Of a DNA stretch of 64,000 bases, positions 16,896 to 25,333 are shown piece by piece (the stretch's first letter is position 1; every line of letters starts with the position of its first letter). Under the pieces are notes generated by a model. It was given only the letters and a program-made list of their open reading frames with translations. It did no database searches and was not told the origin of the DNA. Source of the DNA: Rhodoblastus sp963804045 (GTDB lineage Bacteria > Pseudomonadota > Alphaproteobacteria > Rhizobiales > Beijerinckiaceae). A program made the position numbers and the translations under genes. Location: contig CAWDOR010000038.1 of assembly GCA_963804045.1 (NCBI GenBank), positions 61,862 through 125,861 of the forward strand. Reading direction: 5' to 3'.

Positions 16896-18047
16896 TCATT
16901 TGCTCAACGGTTCGACGAAAAAGGCCGGAAGCTCTCGGCCTTCGCAAATCGCGGCGACCATGCGGTCGGAGGCGTCCAGCGCCTCGGCTATGGTCACGTC
17001 CATGTCGAGATAGCGGTAGGAGCCGAGCCGGCCGACGAAGCTGACGCCCGGCGTCGCTTCGGCGCGTTCGACATATTTGCGCAGCATGGCCTCTTCGTCG
17101 GTCTGGCGGATCGGATAATAGGGAATGTCCTTTTCGCCGCAGAGCCGGCTGAACTCGCGATAACACACCGAGCCCTCGAACTTGTCGCGCTCCCAGGGGG
17201 CGAAATGCTTGTGCTCGGTGATGCGGGTGAAGGGGACGTCCTCGTCGCAATAGTTGAGCACCGCCGTGCCCTGGTAATCGCCCTTCGCTGTGAAACGCTC
17301 GAAATCCAGGGTGCGATAGCCGAGTCGGCCATAATCATAATGAAAATAGCGGTCGATCGGGCCGCTGTAGATCACATGGGCGAATTTTTCGTCCAGATCC
17401 TCGAATTTGGTCGCAAGCCTGATTTCCAGACCGGGCGTGTCGAAGATCGCCTTGACCACCTCCGTATAGCCTTCGCGCGGCATGGCCTGATGGGGATGGG
17501 CGAAATAGGAATCGTCATAATTGAAGCGCAACGGCAGGCGCTTGAGAATCGCGGCGGGCAGTTTCGTCGGTTCGACGCCCCATTGCTTGCGGGTGTAGCC
17601 ACGGAAAAACGCCTGATAAAGCTCAGGGCCGATCATGCTCAGCGCCTGTTCCTCGAAATTGGCGGGCTCGGCGATTTTCTGCGCCTTGGCGGCGATGAAG
17701 GCGCGCGCCTCGTCCGGGCTCAAGACCTTGTTGAAGAACTGGTTGATGGTCAGAAGATTGACCGGCAGCGAAAACACCCGTCCGCCGGACACCGCCTGCA
17801 CCCGGTGATTATAGGGAACCCAGTCGCCATATTTGCGCACATAGTCCCAGACCCGCTCATTGCCGGTGTGGAAGATGTGCGGCCCGTAGATATGCACCAT
17901 GACGCCGGTGTCGGCGTCGCGTTCCGAATGGCAATTGCCGCCAAGGGTCGGGCGTTCGTCGATGACCAGAACCTTGTGCCCGGCCTCGGCCAGCGCCCGT
18001 CCGATCACCGCGCCGGAAAAGCCGGCGCCGACAATGCAATATCTCAT
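16896..18047 (-). CDS. glf: UDP-galactopyranose mutase
   Basis: Flavoenzyme of 383 residues that converts UDP-galactopyranose to UDP-galactofuranose, the donor for galactofuranose in cell-surface glycans. The FAD-binding loop IVGAGFSGAVIGRALAEAG starts the protein, followed by GGNCHSERD and YGPHIFHTGNERVWDY, with the conserved RKQWGVEP and NYCDEDVPFTRITEHKHF further on; all are family signatures. Its presence implies galactofuranose in a surface polysaccharide, in line with the glycan locus 23 kb away. No glycosyltransferase is adjacent. The ATG at 18047 precedes the MRYCIVGAG start exactly as in homologues. Confidence 0.95.
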   Translation of the reverse strand: MRYCIVGAGFSGAVIGRALAEAGHKVLVIDERPTLGGNCHSERDADTGVMVHIYGPHIFHTGNERVWDYVRKYGDWVPYNHRVQAVSGGRVFSLPVNLLTINQFFNKVLSPDEARAFIAAKAQKIAEPANFEEQALSMIGPELYQAFFRGYTRKQWGVEPTKLPAAILKRLPLRFNYDDSYFAHPHQAMPREGYTEVVKAIFDTPGLEIRLATKFEDLDEKFAHVIYSGPIDRYFHYDYGRLGYRTLDFERFTAKGDYQGTAVLNYCDEDVPFTRITEHKHFAPWERDKFEGSVCYREFSRLCGEKDIPYYPIRQTDEEAMLRKYVERAEATPGVSFVGRLGSYRYLDMDVTIAEALDASDRMVAAICEGRELPAFFVEPLSK

Positions 18048-18114
18048 GGGACCGTCCGATCGAAAAAGGGAGTGTTTTGACGACAGGCCCGTATAGAAAG
18101 GCGGCGGTTTGGGG

Positions 18115-19011
18115 TCAAGCGCGGCGGTTCGGCGCGGACACTGTCAGCGGCGGCGGGCGTTTCGCCGCGATCACCAGGGCGATGCCGCCGAGCACGGCCG
18201 CCGAGGCGGCGATCAGCCGCAAGCTCGGCGCTTCCCCCAGCAGCGCCGCGCCGCCGAAAGCCGCCAGAATCGGCGCGCTCAACTGCACCGTCGCGCCCTG
18301 GGCGGGGGTCAGTCCGCGCAATGCGGAATACCAGATGGCGTAGCCCAGTCCCGAGGCGAGCGCGCCGGACAGGACGGCGAGCAGCGCGCCCCGCGCGGAA
18401 AGCTCGAGTCCATAGGGCGCGGCGAGCGCCAGCAGCGCCAGAGCCAAAGGCGCGGCGCGGCGGAAATTGCCGGCGGTGGCGGCCAGCGGATCGGCGGCGC
18501 CGCGGCCCAGCAGCGAATAAAAGCCCCAGGCGACGCCCGCCGCCAGCATCAGGCTCGCGCCCAGAACCGGCGGGGCGGCGACGCCCGGCGCCAGAAGCCA
18601 GCCAAGCCCGCCCAGCGCCAAGGCGAAGCCCAGGCTTTGCGGCGGCGTGAATCTTTCGCCGCGCCAAAGCCCGGCGGAAATCATGGTCGCCTGAACCGCG
18701 CCGAACAAGAGCAGCGCGCCCGTCCCGGCGGCGAGGCTGCGATAGGCCAGCGAAAAGCCGGCGGCATAGGCGAACAGCGCCAGGGCGGCGGGCCAGCTTC
18801 CCTGGGGCGCGCCGGCGGTTTTTCCGGCGCGCGGAAGCAGCAGCCAGAGCATGGCGGCGCCCGAGGCGATGCGGATGAAGGTGAAGCTGGCGGCGTCCAT
18901 GTCTCCCGCCGCCAGGGCCGCGCGGCAGAGCAGCGAATTGGCGGCGAAGGCGCTCATGGCCAGCGCCGTCAGGCCGAGGGTTCTGGGGGCGGGATGCGGA
19001 AAAACGCTCAT
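18115..19011 (-). CDS. EamA/DMT-superfamily transporter
   Basis: A 298-residue hydrophobic protein with about ten membrane segments in two repeated halves, as in the drug/metabolite transporter superfamily. Recognisable pieces are FAANSLLCRAALAAGDMDAA at the start of the first EamA unit and GASLMLAAGVAWGFYSLLGR at the start of the second. The transported compound cannot be deduced. The ATG at 19011 (MSVFPHPAPRTLGL) is the family-like start. It stands alone between glf and a small membrane protein gene on the same strand. Confidence 0.85.
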   Translation of the reverse strand: MSVFPHPAPRTLGLTALAMSAFAANSLLCRAALAAGDMDAASFTFIRIASGAAMLWLLLPRAGKTAGAPQGSWPAALALFAYAAGFSLAYRSLAAGTGALLLFGAVQATMISAGLWRGERFTPPQSLGFALALGGLGWLLAPGVAAPPVLGASLMLAAGVAWGFYSLLGRGAADPLAATAGNFRRAAPLALALLALAAPYGLELSARGALLAVLSGALASGLGYAIWYSALRGLTPAQGATVQLSAPILAAFGGAALLGEAPSLRLIAASAAVLGGIALVIAAKRPPPLTVSAPNRRA

Positions 19012-19057
19012 CCGGCAACATGACGCGCGGGCATTGTTCGCGCAAGTTTGTTCGATG

Positions 19058-19333
19058 CTACCGCCAGAGGGCGCTTTTCCTGTTTTCGTATAGCTCGAGA
19101 CTCGCGGCCAGAACTATCAAAGAGAAAAACAGCGCCATCGCCAGATTCAGCGCATCGCTTTCCTGTTGCGTGACGTAGACGGTCCGTCCGTGATCGATGA
19201 GCGGAACGGTCATGCGCCTTTCTGGAACGGGCGTTTTTGGCATTCGCGCGATATCGTCGTCATAAGCATGCGATGTCCAGAACCATCCGGCCATTCCCAC
19301 GACGGCGAGCGCGATTTTGATGGATTTGAGCAT
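19058..19333 (-). CDS. Small membrane protein of unknown function
   Basis: A 91-residue protein not recognised. It has a hydrophobic N-terminus (IKIALAVVGMAGWFW), a central polar part (ARMPKTPVPERRMTVPLIDH) and a second hydrophobic segment near the C-terminus (ALNLAMALFFSLIVLAASLEL). Either two membrane helices or a signal peptide plus one anchor is possible. The ATG at 19333 is used; the open frame continues to a TTG at 19390, but that stretch looks like promoter sequence. The ribosome binding site is poor, so coding status is moderately supported by hydrophobic pattern only. Confidence 0.5.
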   Translation of the reverse strand: MLKSIKIALAVVGMAGWFWTSHAYDDDIARMPKTPVPERRMTVPLIDHGRTVYVTQQESDALNLAMALFFSLIVLAASLELYENRKSALWR

Positions 19334-19401
19334 TCGGGTTGGCCCGGAAGAATTGAAACGCCAATCAATCCAGCACAATTGTCCAAGCAAGATGTTAAGC
19401 G

Positions 19402-20278
19402 TCAGGGGGCGCCGAGCGCGACGGTGAAAAAATCCTTGAGCCGCCGCCGGTATTCAGGCGTGTCGGCCCCGCTCGCCATGTTGTGGTCCATTCCGTCGAG
19501 CAACAGCAGCGCCTTCGGGCCGGCGGCGGCGGCCAGCATGGCGCGGCTTTCCTCCGGCGGGGTGAAACGATCGGCGCCGCCGCCGACGATCAGCACGGGC
19601 GCGCGGATTTGGGTCAAGGCGTCGATGGGGCGCAGGCGCTCGGGCCAGACGCCGAAACGCAGCGGGGCCTGATAGGCGAGCAGCGGCGTCAGCAGCAAAG
19701 GTCCGGGCTGCGGCAGGAAAGCGGCGATGCGATTGCCAATGGCGCGGAAAATATCGGGATAAACCGCCTGGAGCACGAAGGCCTGGGCGGGCAGCGGGCC
19801 GTCTTCGCCAAGCAGCGCCGCCGCGCCGCCAAGCGAAACGCCGACCACGCCAATGGCCGCGCCGTGCTGCCGGGCCTTCAGCCAGTCGAATGCGGCGCGG
19901 GCGTCGCGCAATTCGGTGAGGCCGAAGGCATGGGCGGCCTCGCTGGATTCGCCATGGCCGCGAAAGTCGATGACCAGCACGGCATAGCCCTGGCTGGAAA
20001 GCCAGGCGGCGTTGCCGGCCATGCTCTGCCGCGACGCGCCGAGACCGTGCAGCAGCCAGCAGGCCGGGCGCATTTACGCTTTTTCCCGGCCAGTAGGTCG
20101 CGGCGAGAGTCAGGGAATCGGCGGTCTGGATCGTCAGGTCGCGCGCCGGCGGCGTCGCCGCGACCGGCGCGACCGGAAAGCGCCGCCAGGTCATCAGCGA
20201 GCCGGCCCGCCAGGCCCCGCCGAGGACAACAATTACGGCGACGACAAGGAAAATCATGATGAAACGTCTCAAACGCAT
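19402..20278 (-). CDS. Membrane-anchored alpha/beta hydrolase (one apparent frameshift near 20065-20080)
   Basis: The N-terminal part has a membrane anchor (MIFLVVAVIVVLGGAWRAG) and continues to LTLAATYWPGKS in one frame. The catalytic part lies in another frame, from RPACWLLHGLGASRQSM (oxyanion region HG) through VIDFRGHGESS, the nucleophile elbow GVSLGGAA, the acid region LIVGGGADRFTPPEES and the histidine in LLDGMDHN. The total of 877 nt is one base over a multiple of three; dropping one A from GTAAATG near 20071 restores continuity. The result is a 291-residue periplasm-facing hydrolase of the BAAT/dienelactone-like group with unknown substrate. The start is either 20278 or 20257. A real inactivating mutation cannot be excluded for this non-essential gene. 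Confidence 0.7.
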
Positions 20279-20347
20279 GAATGAACCGTTGGGCGATCGT
20301 TAAAGTGGGCGCAGGCTAGCGGGCGGCGGTAAATATTTCCCCGCCGC

Positions 20348-20374
20348 TTGCCAAAGCCTCGCGCCTGATATAAA
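20348..20374 (+). promoter_or_regulatory. Putative sigma-70 promoter of rpsB-tsf
   Basis: TTGCCA at 20348-20353 and TATAAA at 20369-20374, with a short 15-nt spacer, lie about 110 bp before the rpsB start. The untranslated leader of about 100 nt could carry S2 autoregulation, but no structure was identified. Confidence 0.4.
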
Positions 20375-20483
20375 GCCACCGCTCCAATCCACATGCGAAG
20401 GACGGCGGCCTGATCCAAGGTTCGCTCCGGTGGCTTCATCCGAAGCCGAAACTTCGCAGAGGCTCAACCGGAGAATATTGATT

Positions 20484-21491
20484 ATGGCGCTTCCCGATTT
20501 CACCATGCGCAGCCTGCTCGAAGCCGGCGCCCATTTCGGCCACCAGTCGCATCGCTGGAACCCGAAAATGGCCCCCTATATTTTCGGCGCGCGCAACAAC
20601 ATCCATGTCATCGATCTCGCCCAGACCGTGCCGCTGCTGCATCAGGCTCTGAAGGCGGTCTCCGACACGGTGGCCAAGGGCGGCCGCGTGCTGTTCGTCG
20701 GCACCAAGCGCCAGGCGCAGGAGCAGATCGCCGACGCCGCCAAGCGTTCCGCGCAATATTATGTCAACTCCCGCTGGCTCGGCGGCATGCTGACCAACTG
20801 GAAGACCATTTCGGCCTCGATCTCGCGCCTGCGCAAGATCGACGAGCAGCTTGGCGCCGGCGCCTCCGGCCTGACCAAGAAAGAGCGCCTGATGCTGTCG
20901 CGCGAGCAGGAAAAGCTCGAAAAGGCGCTGGGCGGCATCAAGGATCTCGGCGGCGTGCCCGACCTGATCTTCGTCATCGACACCAACAAGGAACAGCTGG
21001 CGATCAAGGAGGCCGCGCGCCTCAACATTCCCGTCGCCGCCATTCTCGACACCAATTGCGATCCGGACGGCATCACCTTCCCGATCCCCGGCAATGACGA
21101 CGCCGGCCGCGCCATCGCGCTCTATTGCGACCTGTTCGCCCGCGCCGCGCTCGACGGCATTTCCCGCAGCCAGGGTTCGCTGGGCGTCGATCTCGGCGCT
21201 TCCGAAGCGCCGGTCGCCGTGGAACTGCCCAGCGAGGCCGAAGTCGCCGCCGCCCCCACCGGCGAGGTTTTCGAGCTGCTGACCGCCCCGCGCGGCGCGC
21301 CCGACGATCTGACCAAGCTCGCCGGCGTCGGCCCGCAGGTCGAGAAGAAGCTCAACGACGGCGGCGTGTTCCACTATTGGCAGCTTGCCGCGGCCAGCGA
21401 CGCCGATATCGCCAAGCTCGAAGCCGACCTCAAGCTCAGCGGCCGCGTCGGCGCCTGGGCCAAGCAGGCGCGCGAAATCCTCGCCGCCTGA
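20484..21491 (+). CDS. rpsB: 30S ribosomal protein S2 with C-terminal HhH-like extension
   Basis: bS2, 335 residues, binds 16S rRNA on the back of the 30S subunit. The first 230 or so residues are standard (LLEAGAHFGHQSHRWNPKM, VNSRWLGGMLTNWKT, VPDLIFVIDTNKE, GNDDAGRAI). An Ala/Glu-rich linker then leads to a helix-hairpin-helix-like tail with DDLTKLAGVGPQVEKKLND, a domain also seen at the ends of other Rhizobiales ribosomal proteins. E. coli S2 has 241 residues and lacks it. The ATG at 20484 has GGAG 10 nt upstream. tsf follows after 153 bp, the classic rpsB-tsf order. Confidence 0.97.
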   Translation: MALPDFTMRSLLEAGAHFGHQSHRWNPKMAPYIFGARNNIHVIDLAQTVPLLHQALKAVSDTVAKGGRVLFVGTKRQAQEQIADAAKRSAQYYVNSRWLGGMLTNWKTISASISRLRKIDEQLGAGASGLTKKERLMLSREQEKLEKALGGIKDLGGVPDLIFVIDTNKEQLAIKEAARLNIPVAAILDTNCDPDGITFPIPGNDDAGRAIALYCDLFARAALDGISRSQGSLGVDLGASEAPVAVELPSEAEVAAAPTGEVFELLTAPRGAPDDLTKLAGVGPQVEKKLNDGGVFHYWQLAAASDADIAKLEADLKLSGRVGAWAKQAREILAA

Positions 21492-21644
21492 GTTTTTCGC
21501 CCGCGAGATGTTTTGGCGGCGCGCCCGGTTCCTTCCGAGCGCGCCGTTCTCATAAAGACTGTCGCGGCGGCGTAATAAAATTTCTGTTTCCATAGGCCGG
21601 GGCGACCAGCGATTCGCCGGGCCAAGCTCAAGAGGAAGACGTTC

Positions 21645-22574
21645 ATGGCCAATATCACCGCCGCTCTGGTGAAAGACCTGCGCGAAAAGACCGGCGCCGG
21701 CATGATGGATTGCAAACAGGCGCTCAGCGCGACCGACGGCGATATCGAAGCCGCCGTGGACTGGTTGCGCAAGAAGGGCCTGTCCAAGGCCGCCAAGAAG
21801 TCCGACCGCGTCGCGGCCGAAGGCCTGGTCGGCATCGCCGTCCATGGCGTCAATGGCGTGGTCGTCGAGGTCAATTCCGAGACCGATTTCGTCGCCCGCA
21901 ACGAGGAATTCCAGGCGCTGGTCAAGACCATCGCGCTGGTCGCCGTCGAGAAGGGCGAGACCGAGGTCGAGGCGCTGAAGAACCAGCATTATCCCGGCGC
22001 CGGCGGCACGGTGGCCGACGCCATTTCCAACGCCATCGCCACCATTGGCGAAAACATGACGCTGCGCCGCGTCGCTTCGCTGTCGGTGTCCGACGGCGTG
22101 ATCGGCGCCTATCTGCATAACGCCATTTCCGAAGGCGTCGGCAAGATCGGCGTGCTCGTGGCGCTGGAATCGACCGGCGACAAGACCCAGCTCGCCGATC
22201 TCGGCCGCAAGATCGCCATGCATGTCGCGGCGACCAACCCGCTGGCGCTCGACTCCGCCGGCGTCGACCCGGCGACCCTGGAGCGCGAAGCCAATGTTCT
22301 GCGCGATAAAAACGCCGGCAAGCCGCCCCACGTGCTCGACAAGATCGTCGAATCCGGCCTGAAGACCTATTTCAAGGAAGTCACGCTGGTCGAGCAGGCC
22401 TATGTCCATGACGGCGGCAAGACGGTCGCCCAAGCCGTGGCCGAAGCCGCCAAGACCGTCGGCGCCCCCGTGGCGCTGAAGGGTTTCGTCCGCTACGCGC
22501 TCGGCGAAGGCATCGAGAAGCAGGAATCCGATTTCGCCGCCGAAGTCGCGGCGACGGTCAAGGGCGACGCCTGA
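21645..22574 (+). CDS. tsf: Elongation factor Ts
   Basis: EF-Ts, 309 residues, the guanine-nucleotide exchange factor for EF-Tu. The N-terminal UBA-like signature LVKDLREKTGAGMMDCKQAL and the core motif EVNSETDFVARNEEFQ are intact. Length is normal for the class. Located downstream of rpsB and followed by a strong terminator at 22601. Start ATG at 21645 follows AAGAGGAAGA. Confidence 0.98.
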   Translation: MANITAALVKDLREKTGAGMMDCKQALSATDGDIEAAVDWLRKKGLSKAAKKSDRVAAEGLVGIAVHGVNGVVVEVNSETDFVARNEEFQALVKTIALVAVEKGETEVEALKNQHYPGAGGTVADAISNAIATIGENMTLRRVASLSVSDGVIGAYLHNAISEGVGKIGVLVALESTGDKTQLADLGRKIAMHVAATNPLALDSAGVDPATLEREANVLRDKNAGKPPHVLDKIVESGLKTYFKEVTLVEQAYVHDGGKTVAQAVAEAAKTVGAPVALKGFVRYALGEGIEKQESDFAAEVAATVKGDA

Positions 22575-22600
22575 GCTTTTCGGGCCTGAACGAAAGACAC

Positions 22601-22631
22601 AAGGGCGGCCTCGCGGGGCCGCCCTTTTTTG
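22601..22631 (+). terminator. Rho-independent terminator of rpsB-tsf
   Basis: Perfect 10-bp stem AAGGGCGGCC/GGCCGCCCTT (22601-22610 with 22617-22626), loop TCGCGG, and a run of seven T at 22625-22631. It stands 27 bp after the tsf stop. Confidence 0.95.
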
Positions 22632-22651
22632 TGGAAACGGCGACGGCGTCG

Positions 22652-22698
22652 CAAAAAACAAAAAAAAACAGCCGGATGCGGGCGCATCCGGCTGTTTT
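22652..22698 (-). terminator. Rho-independent terminator of the rpsF-rpsR-DUF2232-rplI operon
   Basis: A 12-bp stem CAGCCGGATGCG/CGCATCCGGCTG (22669-22680 with 22683-22694), extended by A-T pairs. On the minus strand it is followed by a very long T tract (complement of the A runs at 22653-22668). It stops the minus-strand ribosomal operon ending at 22744 and sits back to back with the tsf terminator. Confidence 0.95.
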
Positions 22699-22743
22699 GG
22701 GTGCGTTCGGGCCGGCGCGCCAGGGATGGCGCGCCGCTCGGGC

Positions 22744-23307
22744 TCACATCTCGACGTCGCCGGCTTCCGCCAGCGCCGCGCCGACTTCCAGGCCGAGATC
22801 GGCCATGGTGGTCTCCTCGCGGACAACAGCGGCTTCGCCCTTGGCCTGGCGTTCGGCTTCTTCCGGCGAGCGGGCGATGTTGATGACGATCTCGCAATCC
22901 ACTTCCGGATGCAGATGGACCGGAACCTTGTGCAGGCCCAGGGTCTTGATCGGCGTGTTGAGCACGATCTGGTTGCGCTCGATGGTGAAGCCGCCGGCGG
23001 TGGCCGCTTCGGAAATGTCGCGCGCGGCGACCGAGCCATAGAGATGGCCGGCTTCGCCCGCCTGGCGCAGGATGACGAAGCTTTGGCCGTTGAGTTTCTC
23101 GGCGACCTTCTCGGCCTCGCCCTTGCGCTCGAGGTTGCGGGCTTCGAGCTGGGCGCGCTGGCCCTCGAAGTTTTTCTTATTGGCTTCGGTGGCGCGCTGC
23201 GCCTTGCCGCGCGGCAGCAGGAAATTGCGGGCGAAACCGTCGCGCACGCGGACGACCTCCCCCATCTGGCCGAGCTTGGCGACGCGTTCGAGCAGAATGA
23301 CTTCCAT
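22744..23307 (-). CDS. rplI: 50S ribosomal protein L9
   Basis: bL9, 187 residues. The N-terminal rRNA-binding domain is standard (MEVILLERVAKLGQMGEVV, FARNFLLPRGKAQ), then a long connecting helix and the C-terminal domain (LHPEVDCEIVINIARSPEEA). An acidic tail of about 30 residues makes it longer than E. coli L9 (149), as is usual in Rhizobiales. Last gene of the minus-strand rpsF operon, 66 bp after the DUF2232 gene. Confidence 0.97.
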   Translation of the reverse strand: MEVILLERVAKLGQMGEVVRVRDGFARNFLLPRGKAQRATEANKKNFEGQRAQLEARNLERKGEAEKVAEKLNGQSFVILRQAGEAGHLYGSVAARDISEAATAGGFTIERNQIVLNTPIKTLGLHKVPVHLHPEVDCEIVINIARSPEEAERQAKGEAAVVREETTMADLGLEVGAALAEAGDVEM

Positions 23308-23373
23308 ATTAAGACTCCTGTTTCCATGGGTTTGATGGCGCGCGCCTTGCGGGCGCGCAGGGCAAATGCGGAC

Positions 23374-24324
23374 TCAAGGAGTTCCGAATAGGGTGAGCAG
23401 GGCCAGCAGCGGCGGCGCGACCAGCAGGCCGACGGTCGCCAGCGCGTAGAGCGCGGTCAGCAGGCCGCCGCGCGACGCATGGCCGCGCGTGAGGGCATGG
23501 GCGGCGGCCAGACCTTGCATGGCCAGGGCGACGCCGCAGGCGGCGGCGAGAGCGCCGGCGAACACCGCCACGGCGCCGCCGAAAAAGCAGGCGGCCGCGG
23601 CGAGGGCGAACAAGGGCGCGACAATACGCGGCAGAATCAGCGTCTCGGGGAGCGGCGGCCAGGGCCGTCCGAGCCGCCCGGAGATTTCCACCGTGCGCGC
23701 GGCCAGCCAGAGATTGAGCGCCAGCAGCAGGGTCTGCGACGCCGCCATCGCCGCCGGGAAGCTCAGCACCGCCAGTTTTTTCGCCAGCGCGAAGTCAATG
23801 TCCGGGGCGATTTTTTTTAGCCCGCTCAGGGCTTGGTCCAGCGCCGGGCCATATTCGCTCAGCGCCGAGTCCAGCGCGGCGGTAAAGCCGCCTTCGCTCC
23901 AGATCAGCCCGCCGGTCAGCGCCCAGGCGGCGAACGCGGCCAGCGCCGTGGCGGCGGCGAGCAAGGCGCCAGGCGACAGATGGTGGGGCAGGGGCGCCGC
24001 ATCGGGCGAGCTCGGATTATAGGTCCAGCGCGCCGCCGCGCCCAGCGCGAAGCCGGGGAGGCCGAAACCGAGGAAAAACGTCAGGCCGAGCAGGGGCTCG
24101 CCGGCATAGGCGAGAAAGCCGGCGCCGGCGCCGGCGCCGAACAAGGCGGCGCCGGCGGAAAAGCCCAGGGCGCCGATCAGCAGCGGCAGAATGCAGACAT
24201 AGGCCAGCATCATGGCGAGGCCGGTCCCCCGCGTCGAGGCGGCGAACAGCAGGGCGCTGGAAAGACCGGCGCCGAAGCCGACCAGACGGTCGGACCATTC
24301 GATGGGTGGCTTGTTGTCGTTCAT
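23374..24324 (-). CDS. DUF2232 family membrane protein
   Basis: A 316-residue hydrophobic protein with about eight membrane segments (for example GFGAGLSSALLFAA, AMMLAYVCILPLLIGALGF, LTFFLGFGLPGFALGAAA). Both the length and its location between rpsR and rplI match the DUF2232 proteins found at this place in Rhizobiales and related alphaproteobacteria. Its function is unknown; energy-coupling or substrate-binding transporter components have been suggested from distant similarity only. The ATG at 24324 begins MNDNKPPIEWSDR, a cytosolic N-terminus. Confidence 0.8.
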   Translation of the reverse strand: MNDNKPPIEWSDRLVGFGAGLSSALLFAASTRGTGLAMMLAYVCILPLLIGALGFSAGAALFGAGAGAGFLAYAGEPLLGLTFFLGFGLPGFALGAAARWTYNPSSPDAAPLPHHLSPGALLAAATALAAFAAWALTGGLIWSEGGFTAALDSALSEYGPALDQALSGLKKIAPDIDFALAKKLAVLSFPAAMAASQTLLLALNLWLAARTVEISGRLGRPWPPLPETLILPRIVAPLFALAAAACFFGGAVAVFAGALAAACGVALAMQGLAAAHALTRGHASRGGLLTALYALATVGLLVAPPLLALLTLFGTP

Positions 24325-24421
24325 GCCTGTCGCTGTCCCGGTTTGCTGGCCGGTTAGGGACGGGTCGAAACGCCCGTCCCAGCGGGTAAGGCGCGACCCG
24401 GGGCCGCGCCTTTTCCCAGAA

Positions 24422-24688
24422 TTACACGATCACGTAGGGCAGCAGGCCCAGGAAGCGGGCGCGCTTGATGGCCTGGGCCAGTTCGCGCTGTTTCTTGGCG
24501 GAGACGGCGGTGATGCGCGAGGGCACGATCTTGCCGCGCTCGGAAATGTAGCGCGACAGCAGACGGGTGTCCTTATAGTCGATCTTCGGCGCGTTCGGGC
24601 CCGAGAAGGGGCAGGTCTTGCGGCGGCGGAAGAAGGGGCGGCGCGCGGCGCCGGCGGCCGAGGAGGTCGTCGAGGTGGGCGTGGTCAT
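24422..24688 (-). CDS. rpsR: 30S ribosomal protein S18
   Basis: bS18, 88 residues. The core RRRKTCPFSGPNAPKIDYKD, RLLSRYISERGKIVPSR and TAVSAKKQRELAQAIKRAR is fully conserved. The ATG at 24688 overlaps the rpsF stop by one base (TGATG) and has AAGGAG 7 nt upstream, which decides it over the TTG one codon earlier. S18 pairs with S6, encoded next to it, in the platform of the 30S subunit. Confidence 0.98.
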   Translation of the reverse strand: MTTPTSTTSSAAGAARRPFFRRRKTCPFSGPNAPKIDYKDTRLLSRYISERGKIVPSRITAVSAKKQRELAQAIKRARFLGLLPYVIV

Positions 24689-25119
24689 CAATAGGCTCCT
24701 TCGGCGTTGTCGTCACGGCGCGGGCGCGGCGGGCGGCCGCCGGGACCGCGGGAGCGGTCGCCCCGGTCGCCGCGTTCGCCGCGCGCATCGTCGTCGTCGC
24801 GCTTGCGCAGTTGCGCCGAGGGACCATCCTCGAGCGCCTCGACACGGATGGTCAGGTGGCGGAGAATGTCTTCGTTGATCGACCACTGGCGCTCGGCCTC
24901 GGCCAGGGCGGCCGCCGGAGCGTCGACGTTGATCAGGGTGAAATGGGCCTTGCGGTTCTTCTTGATGCGATAGGCCAGGGACTTGACGCCCCAATATTCG
25001 ACCTTGCCGACCGTGCCGCCGAGTCCGGTGACGATGGTCTTGAACTGCTCGTTGAGGGTCTCGACCTGCTGGGCGGTGAGATCCTGGCGAGCAATATAGA
25101 TGTGCTCATAGAGCGCCAT
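24688..25119 (-). CDS. rpsF: 30S ribosomal protein S6
   Basis: bS6, 143 residues. The ferredoxin-like core (ALYEHIYIARQDLTAQQVE, YRIKKNRKAHFTLINVDAP) is followed by an Arg/Gly/Asp-rich tail, as in other Rhizobiales. First gene of the operon with rpsR, DUF2232 and rplI. GAAAGGC stands before the ATG. A leader of about 180 nt precedes it and may serve S6:S18 feedback control. Confidence 0.97.
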   Translation of the reverse strand: MALYEHIYIARQDLTAQQVETLNEQFKTIVTGLGGTVGKVEYWGVKSLAYRIKKNRKAHFTLINVDAPAAALAEAERQWSINEDILRHLTIRVEALEDGPSAQLRKRDDDDARGERGDRGDRSRGPGGRPPRPRRDDNAEGAY

Positions 25120-25299
25120 GAATTTGCCTTTCTCTGTTTCCGCCGCGACGATGCGTCGCGAAGGTCATCTTTTCCGGCGCGGAGCCCTTCGAGCCCGGAG
25201 AAGGCCCGACAGACTTGTTTCGAAGGCGGGAACACGGGAAGTCGGCTGTAAAAGCCTGCCAAAGCGGCCTTCCGTTCAGCCCCCGGCCAGAAGGATGAA
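25120..25299 (-). other. Leader region of rpsF
   Basis: About 180 nt of probable untranslated leader between the promoter at 25306-25333 and the rpsF ATG. It contains a perfect 7-bp hairpin CGCGACG/CGTCGCG at 25143-25159 near the ribosome binding site and further G/C-rich stems. Known rpsF leaders bind the S6:S18 complex; whether this one has that motif could not be settled by eye. Confidence 0.35.
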
Positions 25300-25305
25300 G
25301 CGGCG

Positions 25306-25333
25306 CTTATAGAGGAAATCGACGAAAGATCAA
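25306..25333 (-). promoter_or_regulatory. Putative sigma-70 promoter of the rpsF operon
   Basis: On the minus strand TTGATC (25333-25328) and TATAAG (25311-25306) are separated by 16 nt. The -35 box overlaps the stop of the upstream GGDEF-EAL gene. Confidence 0.55.

Noticed and set aside
20436..23327. Open frame of 963 codons on the minus strand across rpsB, tsf and rplI
   Set aside because: It runs antisense through two certain genes and out of frame through rplI, and crosses two strong terminators; it is a product of high GC.
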